The translations under genes and the position numbers were made by a program. Shown piece after piece: positions 10,265 through 18,926 of a stretch of DNA of 23,372 nt. Under the pieces are notes generated by a model. The model did not search any database and was not told where the DNA came from. It saw only the letters and a program-made list of their open reading frames with translations. How positions within the stretch are numbered: position 1 is the stretch's first letter; every line of letters begins with the position of its first letter. Location of the stretch: assembly GCA_016872875.1 (NCBI GenBank), contig VGYW01000090.1:1-23372 (forward strand). Direction: 5' to 3'. This DNA is from Planctomycetota bacterium. GTDB lineage: Bacteria; Planctomycetota; PUPC01; DSUN01.

Positions 10265-13200
10265 CTAGGGACCGAACGAGAATGCTGTCAGCGACGTCGG
10301 GTCGCTGAACATCAGGCCGAGGGGCCAGTAGACCTTGTAGTCCTGCGAACGCCCCCAGGCGGACATGCCGGAGACGGCCACGGCCATCCTGCAGGGGGAT
10401 GCGGCCCATCAGCACGTAGCCGGGCTTGCCCTCCAGCGACGCGCCCACAACGCTGCCCAGGTAGCTGCCCAGCGGATGCGCGCCCACGTCGGCAATGACC
10501 TTCCCCCACACCAGATCATCGGCCAGCTTGTAGTTGGCGGCCCACTCCGAGCCGGCCTTGTTGTGGTAGCGGTATTTGAAGATCGCCGGTTTCCGGTCGC
10601 CGACGAAGCCGAGGCCAAACTGCTCTTCCTCGACCCAGAACTCGATGCCGTCGAAGGCGAACATGGCGCCCGATGCAGTCGTCTTCCACGTAGACGCCTG
10701 GCTTGCCGTCGTGCCGCAGGTAGGCGGTCAGACCGTCGCGCATGTCCACGAAGCCGCACGTCCAGTGGCCCGGCCAGCCCCAGTTCAGCGTGGCCAGGCG
10801 CAGGCCGTCGCTGTTGTAGGCGTCCACCTGCCCGCCTCGTTTGGTCTCCATCCCGATGCTGGAGGTGTCTTTGCCGCAGGCGCGGACCTCGGGCTTGGCA
10901 AAGTCGTAGTTCGGGTTGCCCTGCGCGTCGAAGCCCTGGAACGGATAGACGTTGAACTTGAACTCCGTCGGATCGCCGGTGCTGATGACGATGTCGCCCT
11001 TTCGGGCGAAGCGCAGGTCGTTATAGGTGCCATGGATCGGCACGAAGCCGGCGAGCCGCGGCGCCAGCGGCTTCGTCACTTCCACCAGGAAAAAGCCACT
11101 TTGGCGCGGGCGCTCGCCCTTCTCGCTTTTCGGCAGCAGACGGTGGCCGCTGACCAGGATATACGGCTTGCCGCCGAGGAGGGTGGCTGAGGAGGTTTGT
11201 GCCATGGCCCGCCCGTCGCCGAGGGAGGGCATTTCGCCCACCAGGCGCCAGGCGCCGGTGTCCGGATCCACGCGGTGGATTGCGGAGCCGTAGACGTAGA
11301 CGTAGGTCGGATCGAGCGGGTGCGGCACGCCCACGTCCATGAACGTGCTGACCGCGGCGAAGAGTTCGCGCTTGCTCGCGGGATCGATGGCGCGCACCCG
11401 GCCGGCTTCGCACACGATGAGCGTGCCGTCGTCGCGGACCGCCAGGTCGCGCAGGAGCCCGAACAGGTCGCCCGAGACCGGCATCCAGGTGTCGGGCGGG
11501 CGCGCCTTTCCGAGGGTCTGCGCGACCGAGCCGTCGGCGAGCTTGAGCACGGCGATCCTGGCCGCTCCCGGATCGCTGACCGCCACCGTGCCGACCCCGA
11601 TGGCCATGTACCGCGGCGTGGCGAGGCCCGTAGCATGCCGCCGGGCGATCTTGCCGTCAGCGCCGAACACAACGGCCTCCGTTCCCGCCAGCGCCCAGAT
11701 CGCGCCATCGGGGGCCGCCTCGACGTCGCCCACCGCGGCGCCGACGGGCCAGTCCGCCAGCTTCGCGCCGTTGGCCAGATCGATCACGCGGATCACGTTC
11801 AGGGCGGGCAGGGCCACGTACGCCTTGCCGCCGGCAACGGCCAGTCCCGCGGGCTTCATCTCGGTCTTGCCGTCCGTGGCCACGAGCTTCTCGCCGTCGG
11901 CCAGCACGGCATAGGACTTCGCGCCGTTGGGCATCGGCGCGCGCTCGCCGGGAAAGACCAGGGTCTGAAGTTGGCGCCCGACGCCGGCGATCAGGGTGCG
12001 TTTCACGGGGTTGCCGGCGTCGGCGATGGCCCAGATGTCGCTCTCGTCGAGGGCCGAGCCGCAGATGCTCACGCCCGTGCGGGTGTGATAGCGCAGCGGA
12101 ATGCCCGCCTCGTCGTAGAACGTGGAGACGACGAACGAGCCGTCGGCGAACACGACCACGCGCTCGGCGTTGTCGCAGTTGAACGTGCCAAGCGGGCTGC
12201 CGTTGTCGGCGATGTTCCCGTCGTCGAGGAACCGGATGTCGTGCGCCACGGCCCGCACCTCGTACCTGCCGGCAGGGGCGGGCAGGCCCGCGTCGTCGCG
12301 GCCATCCCACCACAGCTCGGGCACCGCCGCCTCGTCGGCCAGCAGCATGCGCACGAGCGTTCCGTCCGGCCGGTAGACGCCGGCGCTCAACCGAACGCCG
12401 GCGGGGGCTTTGACTGGGAGTTTCCTCCAGTCCGCACCCGGCTGCGGTTCGGGGTAACGGTAGGCGCCGACGTTGACGCGTCCGCCGCGCACCGCGAACG
12501 GCCTGCCGTCGCGGTCGGCTTCCACCTTCGGCTCGAGAGCCACCCCCACGGCCGAGCCGGGCAGGCCGCCGCCCCAGGTGACCTGCGGGGCGACGTGGAG
12601 GTCGTTCTTCGCCGGATCGGCGAACGCGGGCAGTGTGTAGGCGCTGTGCCGCTCCTGCCCGGACGCGGCAAACCACTCGTAGATGATGCGGCACTGGTTC
12701 GCAAGCCCCCACGTGCCGATGGTGCCGGAGACAGCGTTGCAGTCGCTCGACCAGGACGGACCCGAGGCGGGGTCCACCACCATCGCGGTGTTGTTGCTGG
12801 CGAAGATGCTGTTGCGGATCTCGCCCTGGGAGCTGCCGGAGATCATCAGCCCGGCCATCGAGCAGGACGCCACGGTCAGATGCGCCAGCCGGCTGCGCGT
12901 GGTCTGCTTCACCTGGGCGCCGGTCACGCAGCGCAGGAACACGCTGCTCTCCAGGCGCAGGTCCTCGCACAGCGCCGATTCCGCGCCTTTCGAGAGGCCG
13001 GCGAAGGTGCAGCGCTCGATGGCGACCCCACGCACCTTCTCCACGCGCAACCCCAGGCCCCGGCCCTGGAAGGTGAGGCCCGAGACCCGCACGTGCTGCG
13101 AGCGGTGGATGTAGAGCGCCGGCTCGCCGAAGACGGCCGGCTCCAGCACGACCGCGCCGGCCGCGTCACCGGTGAGCTTGCCGCTCTCGTCGCCGACGAT

Positions 13201-13473
13201 CGCCAGGGGCGAGTTGAGCGTGCCGAAGCGTTCCGAGATCAAGGCGGCCTCCCGGTAGGCGCCGGGGCCGACCACAATCCGATCCCCGTGCATCAGCAAC
13301 TGCGCCGCCCGCGTCACGGTCCGGAACGCAGCCTTGGCGCTCGTGCCGTCGGCCCGGTCATCGCCGCCCGCACGGACGAAGTACACCTCAGCCCGCGCCG
13401 GCGCCGCCATCAGCAGCGCGACCCACAGGAACCCCATGCCGCAGCACAACAGCCCGCTTCGCCCGTCTCCCAC
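10265..13473 (-). CDS. secreted parallel beta-helix/propeller protein with two frameshifts
   Basis: Start is GTG at 13473 with AGGAG eight bases upstream. A signal peptide (residues 1-28, hydrophobic GFLWVALLMAA, cleavage after ARA) leads into YFVRAGGDDRADGTSAKAAF, typical of pectate-lyase-like beta-helix proteins. Helix rungs run to about residue 330. A FlgD-like Ig segment follows (GVYRPDGTLVRMLL to WWDGRDDAGLPAPAGRYEV), then beta-propeller-like repeats (DGTLIVCEAGRVRAIDP). The first frame reads nonsense after VYVEDDCIG. Removing one G of a GGG (10669-10671 on plus) restores AMFAFDGIEFWVEEEQ. A second single-base excess near the five-base run at 10394-10398 restores MSAWGRSQDYKVYWPLGLMF and a TAG at 10267-10265. 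Restored length is about 1068 residues. It probably binds or processes extracellular polysaccharide; no catalytic residues were recognised. Sequencing error or a young pseudogene both fit. Confidence 0.75.
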
Positions 13474-13511
13474 CGCGTTGTCTCCTCTCTTCGTTCGCCA
13501 CTGATCGGGTG

Positions 13512-13529
13512 CCCGCTTGCCACAAGCGG
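13512..13529. repeat. hairpin in the beta-helix gene leader, REP-core-like
   Basis: On the minus strand CCGCTTG-TGG-CAAGCGG forms a perfect 7-bp stem with a 3-base loop, about 40 bases before the GTG at 13473. The string CCGCTTGTGG is identical to the inner end of one REP arm upstream of katG, and GGCAAGCGGG to the inner end of the other. It could be a collapsed REPIN core, but it lacks the GTAG heads. Confidence 0.4.
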
Positions 13530-13574
13530 CCACCTTGCGAAACCGGCACAAACAGTGCCGTGAGCCTGAAGCGC

Positions 13575-13602
13575 ATTGTAGCATCCCCCTTGGAGGGTGC
13601 AA
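13575..13602 (-). promoter_or_regulatory. promoter of the beta-helix gene
   Basis: On the minus strand TTGCAC (13602-13597) and TACAAT (13580-13575) are separated by 16 bp, the same layout as the perR promoter. Predicted transcription start is near 13567, giving a leader of about 95 nt that contains the 13512-13529 hairpin and the AGGAG of the gene. It may also drive the downstream DraG/URO-D/GH2 genes. Confidence 0.55.
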
Positions 13603-13925
13603 CCGACGTTCCCGTCCCCCGCACCGGCCGTGCGACCGCTATGTCGCGGGTGGGCGCTCCAGGACGAGCGCCTGCGGCCGGGGAACGGGATTCCCAGCGA
13701 GAAGCTCGCCTCCACCCGCGCCTTACCGGCCCTGGCTGCCACAACTGCCCCGCCGCCAAACGGATGGAGCACGCCATCGCCCGAACGGGTGTACCCGGCC
13801 CGCGCCAAAGCGTAGAGTGTGGAGCTGCCCCCGGGCCACATGGTCGTTTCTACTTTCCCATTGGGAGACGAACCGGGAGGAGTGAACTCATCGTGGGGGG
13901 GGCAACGCTTCGGTGACCCGTCCGA
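13603..13925. other. gene-free stretch with small palindromes
   Basis: No gene is recognised here, although a minus-strand frame stays open through it. It holds adjacent short hairpins: GGGAA/TTCCC at 13681-13695 and GCGAG/CTCGC at 13697-13709. It separates the orphan fragment from the promoter of the beta-helix gene. Confidence 0.4.
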
Positions 13926-14273
13926 CGGGTACAGCTCCGCTGCAAGGGCATCGGCCTTGCGGATCAACTCCAATGTCTCCGGCGAGTCGTCCTTGAAGCC
14001 GTAGAAGGCGACTCCCGGCATCTCCGGATACTTTGTCCTGATGTGGCGCACCTGTCGTTCCAACTCTTCGAAGGTCATACGCCGTCCCTGCTTGTCCTTC
14101 GCCGCCGAGATGTAGCCGAAGCAGACGATTGTCCTGTCGAGCAGCCCGGCGTTCCTCATGACCTCACAGCGCTCGCAGACTGCTTCGATGGTCAGGCCGC
14201 CAACATCGGGGATGAAGGCGTAGCCCTCGATGATGGCGGAGTGCTCTCTGGCACAGGTTGATCCTTCCCTCAT
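13926..14273 (-). pseudogene. orphan C-terminal gene fragment
   Basis: The ATG at 14273 overlaps the stop of the GH130-like gene (ATGA). About 105 residues are protein-like (EGYAFIPDVGGLTIEAVCER, RQVRHIRTKYPEMPGVAFYG, and KADALAAELYP). They resemble the last strands and helices of a TIM-barrel-like protein. After AAELYP near 13926 the frame continues to 13410 through low-quality sequence, across the beta-helix promoter and into the start of that gene, so it has probably lost its own stop. The N-terminal part expected of such a protein is absent. I do not recognise the family. It could be expressed by coupling to the GH130 gene, but a relic is more likely. Confidence 0.4.
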
Positions 14274-15289
14274 TCTGCCCTTGTGCAGGTTGCAAGGCCA
14301 ATCACCCTGTCGGCGGCGCCATAGTAGAGCATCCACCGGCCTCTGAAGAGGACGAGGCCGTTGGCAACCGTCGTATTGCCGGTCATTCCCTTCTTCTCCC
14401 AGTCGTATTCGGGGTGGAGGAAGGGCTCCTTCTGCTCCTTCAGCACGGTCTTGCGGTCGGTGCGGTCAAGGAGGGCCTGGCGGAGCACCCAGGCGCCGAG
14501 CGCGTGGTGCCCGCCCTGCGTCATGAGCAAGATGCCGTCGTCGCGCAGCAGGGCAATGGCGCCGGCCTCACGGCCCCCTCCCGGCCACACGGCCTTGCCG
14601 GTCGGCGTCCAGTCAATCAGGTTCTCGCTCCAGGCGATGCCGCAGGGGTGCGTGTAGTACATCCAATACTTGCCGTCAATCTTGGCGGCGATCAGGCGGT
14701 CGCCCTCGCGGCGCGAGACCACCACGCCGGTCCGCGAGCCGGCGACCTTGTCCTGCGCAGCCTTGCGGAAGGCCGGCCCGTGCTTCGTCCAGCGCACCAG
14801 GTCGCGGGAGGTGGCGACGGACATGGTGTCGCCCTTGCCGCTCCAGGTGGTGTAGTTCATGTAGTAGACGCCATCCTCGCCCTCGACGACGTGGAGGTCT
14901 TCGCAGCCGCCCTCCCACTCGTGCTTCTTCCATTCGTCGTTGTCGGGATAGAGGACGGGCGTGGGGTGCCGCGTGAAGCGGACGCCGTCCTCACTCCATG
15001 CGAGCCCGATGCGGCATGTGCGCCCCCATCCGAGGTCTGGGCTCCGGTCGTCGGCGCGGTAGAGCAGGTAGACCTTGCCGTCCCGCACCACGGCAGCGGG
15101 GTTGTAGACGTTCTGCTCCTCCCAGCGGACCTCCTTGCCGCGGATGGGGCACGTGAACCGCGAGTCCGGCGTCGGCCGCAGGACGGGTTCCTTGTGCTTC
15201 ACAAATGGCCCCATCTGCCAGTCGAGTTCCGGGGCCGCTGCGAAGGCTGCCGCGGAGAGCACGAGCAAGCAAGCCGTGAGCTGTCCCAC
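14270..15289 (-). CDS. GH130-like glycosidase/phosphorylase, probably secreted
   Basis: A 339-residue five-bladed propeller enzyme of the GH130 type: NVYNPAAVVRDGKVYLLYRA, GCEDLHVVEGEDGVYYMNYT, and the near-terminal MLYYGAADRVIGLATC. GH130 enzymes cleave beta-mannosides by phosphorolysis or hydrolysis; the general acid Asp would be D131. The usual motif is EDPR, while here it reads E130-D131-L-H, so activity may differ. A hydrophobic N-terminus with FAAA before PELDW looks like a signal peptide, which would favour hydrolysis outside the cytoplasm. The start is uncertain: GTG at 15289 has a poor ribosome-binding site and gives a signal peptide without positive charge. An in-frame ATG at 15340 is cut off by a TGA at 15328-15326. 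The gene lies 102 bases after the esterase gene. Confidence 0.78.
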   Translation of the reverse strand: MGQLTACLLVLSAAAFAAAPELDWQMGPFVKHKEPVLRPTPDSRFTCPIRGKEVRWEEQNVYNPAAVVRDGKVYLLYRADDRSPDLGWGRTCRIGLAWSEDGVRFTRHPTPVLYPDNDEWKKHEWEGGCEDLHVVEGEDGVYYMNYTTWSGKGDTMSVATSRDLVRWTKHGPAFRKAAQDKVAGSRTGVVVSRREGDRLIAAKIDGKYWMYYTHPCGIAWSENLIDWTPTGKAVWPGGGREAGAIALLRDDGILLMTQGGHHALGAWVLRQALLDRTDRKTVLKEQKEPFLHPEYDWEKKGMTGNTTVANGLVLFRGRWMLYYGAADRVIGLATCTRAE

Positions 15290-15391
15290 GTTGAGCCGGG
15301 GACCCCTGAGGGAGAAGGAGTGCGATCAGACCTCATGCATTCTGCTCTTCCCCCTGCCGTTTGCCGACCATTCGCTCTTGAGCGTTCGCCG

Positions 15392-16498
15392 TCACTTGCT
15401 TTTCAACAGCTCGACCATGGCTTTGCCCATGGCTTCGCCGACGTCCATATAGACTTCGGCCTTGCCGCCGTAGTGGCCATTGCCGCTGCCGCCTTGCGCC
15501 ATGGGATGCGTGTAGATGGTCGCGACGTTGCCTTTGAACTCTGGGTACTTGCCAGTTGCCCCGTCCACGGCGAGATGGGCCTCGAGGACTTGGCCGCCAA
15601 GTCCGCCGCCGCCCTTGACGGATTCGCCCATGGTGGCGAGCACGAACTTCGCGTTGGGGGCGTTGAATTCCTTGCGCAACTGCTTGATGAAGTACACGAG
15701 GTTCTTCTCGTAACGGGCGGCGTGACCGGGGTTGCCGGCGTCTTTCTCGCCCTGCCAGAAGAAGAACCCGGCGACCTCGTAGCCTTTGGCTCCCGGGTAG
15801 TGCTTTTCGAGATCGGCCAGGGCCCTCTTGGCGTCGCCGATGTCGGAATCCCACTGCTTGCCGGCATACCAGTCAATCGGCTTGCCCTTCTTGTCCACCC
15901 ACGGTGCGGGTTCGGTCTTGAGGCCCTTGGCCGGGTCCATTTCCCATGCCTCGGGCTTGTCCTTGTAGCCGGCATAGACCAGCTTCTTTTCCACGCCCGC
16001 CCTGTCCTTGGTGACAAACTCGAAGCGCTCACTGCCGGGCGGCAGCAGGTCCCAGCCGAGGCTGCGGTTGCCGATGCAGCACTTGAGGATCATCACGGGC
16101 GCCTCGATCGCGTTCCCCAGCGGATGGCCGATGCCGAATTCTGGCCCGAGGGTGCCGCCTTTCACGGTCATCCACTCGTTGTTGAGCGGGCCCTTGCCGG
16201 ACATGTACCGCACAAAGCGGACGTCCTTCCGCTCCGTCCAGGCACCGGCATCATCCACAAGATACTGGTATTTCTTCTTCTCCTTGACCGCATGCTCCAG
16301 AGAGACCTCACCGCCTTTCACCTTGCCGAGGCCGACCATGTTGGACTGGCCGAGCAAGATGAAAACCTGGACCGGCTTGGTCATATCCGCCGGCTTGTCG
16401 TCGGGCCGGGCGATCATCTCGGCCGACCAGGCAGCGGACAGCCCCATCGCCAGGACCGCCGCCAGGCACATCACTTCACCGAAGGTCTTCTTACTCAT
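15392..16498 (-). CDS. SASA-type carbohydrate esterase, secreted
   Basis: A 368-residue SGNH-fold esterase of the sialate O-acetylesterase/acetyl-xylan esterase group (SASA domain, CE6-like). A signal peptide covers residues 1-26 (VMCLAAVLAMGLSAAWSA). The catalytic serine is S52 in ILLGQSNMVGLG. The second conserved block is FFFWQGEKDAG (W248-E251), and the C-terminal His is H342 in GSGNGHYGGKAEVY. These enzymes remove acetyl groups from polysaccharides and open them to glycosidases, which fits the neighbours. Start at 16498 is set by AAGGAG eight bases upstream; the longer frame to 16957 is a shadow of the upstream gene. It begins 89 bases after the transglutaminase-like gene and is probably co-transcribed with it. 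Confidence 0.88.
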   Translation of the reverse strand: MSKKTFGEVMCLAAVLAMGLSAAWSAEMIARPDDKPADMTKPVQVFILLGQSNMVGLGKVKGGEVSLEHAVKEKKKYQYLVDDAGAWTERKDVRFVRYMSGKGPLNNEWMTVKGGTLGPEFGIGHPLGNAIEAPVMILKCCIGNRSLGWDLLPPGSERFEFVTKDRAGVEKKLVYAGYKDKPEAWEMDPAKGLKTEPAPWVDKKGKPIDWYAGKQWDSDIGDAKRALADLEKHYPGAKGYEVAGFFFWQGEKDAGNPGHAARYEKNLVYFIKQLRKEFNAPNAKFVLATMGESVKGGGGLGGQVLEAHLAVDGATGKYPEFKGNVATIYTHPMAQGGSGNGHYGGKAEVYMDVGEAMGKAMVELLKSK

Positions 16499-16587
16499 CA
16501 CTGCGTCTCCTTGTGAAGAAAGTGGTTGAATCTTGCGGCCAATCCGCATTCTTCGGCAATTCATGTCGCTCGTTCCTCCCCCTACGG

Positions 16588-18705
16588 CTACTTCACCGGC
16601 GTCAGGGTGAAGTCCTTGATGGTCAATCCCTTGACCGGCTCGGTGCGCGAAAAGCGAAGGACGTTCTTGCCCTTGACCAGCGAGACCTCGACCGGCGGAG
16701 TCTTGTCCCACCTGCCGACGGTGAACGGCACCGCGATGTCGGCCGGCGCCTTGGCATCGTTGGTTGCGACCAGGAGGTGCTGGTCGGCGCTGGTCGTCAC
16801 CACCCGCGCGCTGAGGGCATACTTCCCGGCCGTCGGCGCCTCGAAGGTGTATTCGAACTCCTCTGCCCCGCCCATGCGGCTGTAGTGCAACTGCATCCCG
16901 CCCAGGTAGCTCTTCATGAAGCGGATCTTGCCGGTGCTGTTCGTCGGCTTGCTGCACGCCACGGCCGGAATCGTGATCACGCCGTCCTGGCCGACGACGA
17001 TCTTCTTGTCCGCCTCGGATACGGCTGCTGCTTTGACGACTTCCTTCACCTTGGATTCGTTCGCCTCGCCGATGTCCGTGCCTACCGCGGCCAGCGCCAC
17101 CGCCTTGGCTTCCTCAATGATCGCCCGCTGCCGGTAGAGAGCCACGCTATTCCAGAAGCCGGAAACGTCGGAGTGGAATCCGTAGGCCCGCTTCTCTCCC
17201 AGGGCGTCGCCCACCCACTGGGCGCGCTGCACCTGCGGGTAGGCATTCTCGACTTTCCGCGCCTGGGCACTCGCCAGGAAATCAAGATCCTTGCCATAGG
17301 CGGTCCAACCCGCCCCCCAGCCCCCGCCCAGGCAGATCACCCAGCCGGCGGGAGTCCAGTGGGCCAGCGAGGCATGACCGGGCTGGGGACGGGCGATGGT
17401 CGGGATGCCGAAGCTCCGCAGGATGAAACGCCCGAAGAACGCGCGCCGGCCGCACACGCCGCCATTCATGATGATGTTCTGGTAGTTCTGAAGCGTGGGG
17501 AGGTCATTCTTCACATCCTGCGACCCATACGCGACCTCGGTCCTGACGGCTTCCACGTAACGCCAGTTGTAGTCCGCGGTGTAGATGTGATCCGGCCGGT
17601 AGTTCCGGAGCATCTGGCGTCCCCAGGCCAGAATGCTGTCTGGTTCATCGCCATTGACTGCATTCCGATACTCCCACACGGTCAGGTCCTTGAAGCAGGG
17701 GTCCAGTTCGCCATCGAGGGAAGCCTTCTCAAAGTGCAGGTAGCGTTTCACCGGGTCCACAGTGGCCGGAGCATCGGTCTGGGCCTTGGGGTTGCTCTGC
17801 GCAACCGGCACCGCATGCTCCAGGCTGATGGCCAGTGCCAGCCGCTGGAAGGGGCTCTCGCCGGCCTTCGGGCTGGCTTTCTGGATCGCCGTGTAGATCT
17901 CCATCGCCCGGCCGTACTTGCCCTCCTTGGCGCCGTCCGCGACGAGCATTTGCTTCATCAGGCCATTGTCCGCGAGAAGTTTCTCCACGAGGGCCTCAGG
18001 CTCCTTCCCCTGCTGTGCGAACTCGGCCAGGCCACGGGGCGTGGCCTGGGCCAGGACGATGTACTTCACCAGTTGGGCATCCAGCTTGTCGCTCGCCAGG
18101 AAACGCTCCAGATTGAGTTCGCTGGCCGCCTTCAGCGTATGGGCATGGGCCTTGGCCAGCGCTTCCTGGGCTGCCTTGAGGGCCTGGGTCAGCTTCGGCT
18201 CGTCGCTCGTCGCCTTGTCCAACGCTCCCTGACGCTCCTTGAGTGCTTTGATCCCGTCTTCCTTGTTCGCCTGCCACTTGGCCAGCTCTTTCCGCGCCGC
18301 TTCGCGTTCGGCCTCCGTGGTGGCCTTCTTCAGCGCCGCCTCCGCCTCTGCAATGCCCTTCTCGGCACCGCCGATCCACTTGCCCTTCGCGTGATCCACC
18401 AGAGCCTTTGCCGTGGCGACTTTGTCCAGAGCCGCCTGCGCCGCATTCACTCCCGCCTCCGCAGCCTTCTCGGCCTCACGGGCTTTCAGATAGGCGGACT
18501 TCTTCTGCTCGTCCACGACTGGCACGGCTTTGGCGATCTCCGCCTGCAACGCCGTAAGCATGGCGGAGTGCTTTGCGAGGAGTTCCTCCCCGGCCTTGGT
18601 GAGCGGAGCTGCCGGCCCCGCCTTCGTGGCCGCCGATGCGTGCGAAAAGCCAAGCGCGAGCGCTGCCAGCAGGCACCCCGCGCGGACCGCTCTCTTGCCG
18701 TTCAT
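16588..18705 (-). CDS. secreted coiled-coil protein with transglutaminase-like domain
   Basis: A 705-residue protein with a signal peptide (CLLAALALGFSHASA). Residues about 35-200 are rich in Ala, Lys and Glu and look like coiled coil. Residues about 370-470 carry a transglutaminase/cysteine-protease-like core: C418 in GGVCGRRAFFGRFILRSFGI and H444/H449 in GHASLAHWTPAGW. Residues about 580-705 form a beta-sandwich of carbohydrate-binding type, from EFEYTFEAPTAGKYALSARV to RFSRTEPVKGLTIKDF. Enzymes of this fold crosslink, deamidate or cleave proteins or peptides; the substrate here is unknown. Start at 18705 has AAGGAG six bases upstream, and a promoter (TTGACG-16-GATAAT) lies about 105 bases before it. 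The third catalytic residue was not identified. A non-enzymatic transglutaminase-like scaffold is the main alternative. Confidence 0.72.
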   Translation of the reverse strand: MNGKRAVRAGCLLAALALGFSHASAATKAGPAAPLTKAGEELLAKHSAMLTALQAEIAKAVPVVDEQKKSAYLKAREAEKAAEAGVNAAQAALDKVATAKALVDHAKGKWIGGAEKGIAEAEAALKKATTEAEREAARKELAKWQANKEDGIKALKERQGALDKATSDEPKLTQALKAAQEALAKAHAHTLKAASELNLERFLASDKLDAQLVKYIVLAQATPRGLAEFAQQGKEPEALVEKLLADNGLMKQMLVADGAKEGKYGRAMEIYTAIQKASPKAGESPFQRLALAISLEHAVPVAQSNPKAQTDAPATVDPVKRYLHFEKASLDGELDPCFKDLTVWEYRNAVNGDEPDSILAWGRQMLRNYRPDHIYTADYNWRYVEAVRTEVAYGSQDVKNDLPTLQNYQNIIMNGGVCGRRAFFGRFILRSFGIPTIARPQPGHASLAHWTPAGWVICLGGGWGAGWTAYGKDLDFLASAQARKVENAYPQVQRAQWVGDALGEKRAYGFHSDVSGFWNSVALYRQRAIIEEAKAVALAAVGTDIGEANESKVKEVVKAAAVSEADKKIVVGQDGVITIPAVACSKPTNSTGKIRFMKSYLGGMQLHYSRMGGAEEFEYTFEAPTAGKYALSARVVTTSADQHLLVATNDAKAPADIAVPFTVGRWDKTPPVEVSLVKGKNVLRFSRTEPVKGLTIKDFTLTPVK

Positions 18706-18809
18706 GGTGTTCTCCTTCCGTGGTTCAGCGTGCCAGTGGCGAACGGCCTTCGTCGGGCTCTCTTGCTGCGCCCCCCGGTCTCAGGGCAGGCGGCAGTGCG
18801 CGATCCGTC

Positions 18810-18837
18810 ATTATCCACATCCCCGGCAGCCCGTCAA
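18810..18837 (-). promoter_or_regulatory. promoter of the transglutaminase-like gene
   Basis: On the minus strand TTGACG (18837-18832) and GATAAT (18815-18810) are separated by 16 bp; each matches five of six consensus bases. Predicted start of transcription is near 18802, giving a leader of about 97 nt. The 221-bp gap and the hairpin just after the preceding gene support a transcript boundary here. Confidence 0.6.
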
Positions 18838-18906
18838 ATGGGGCACATCGGCCAGTTGGATGCTGAGTCCGCCGCGAAGACCGCGGCCGAGATGGCAAGC
18901 CGGGGG

Positions 18907-18920
18907 GACTGTGGACAGTC
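18907..18920. terminator. short palindrome after the alpha-galactosidase-like gene
   Basis: GACTGTGGACAGTC is a perfect 14-bp palindrome starting six bases past the stop of the minus-strand gene ending at 18927. On that strand it is followed by a run of C, not T, so intrinsic termination is doubtful. It may instead protect the 3' end. Confidence 0.3.
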
Positions 18921-18926
18921 TCGCGT

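Noticed and set aside
11197..13563. Long plus-strand open frame antisense to the beta-helix gene
   Set aside because: Low-complexity composition and no start signal; it mirrors the codon bias of the real minus-strand gene.
15372..15385. CGCTC-TT-GAGCG palindrome after the esterase gene as a terminator
   Set aside because: Very short loop and no T-run; it may be chance in GC-rich sequence.
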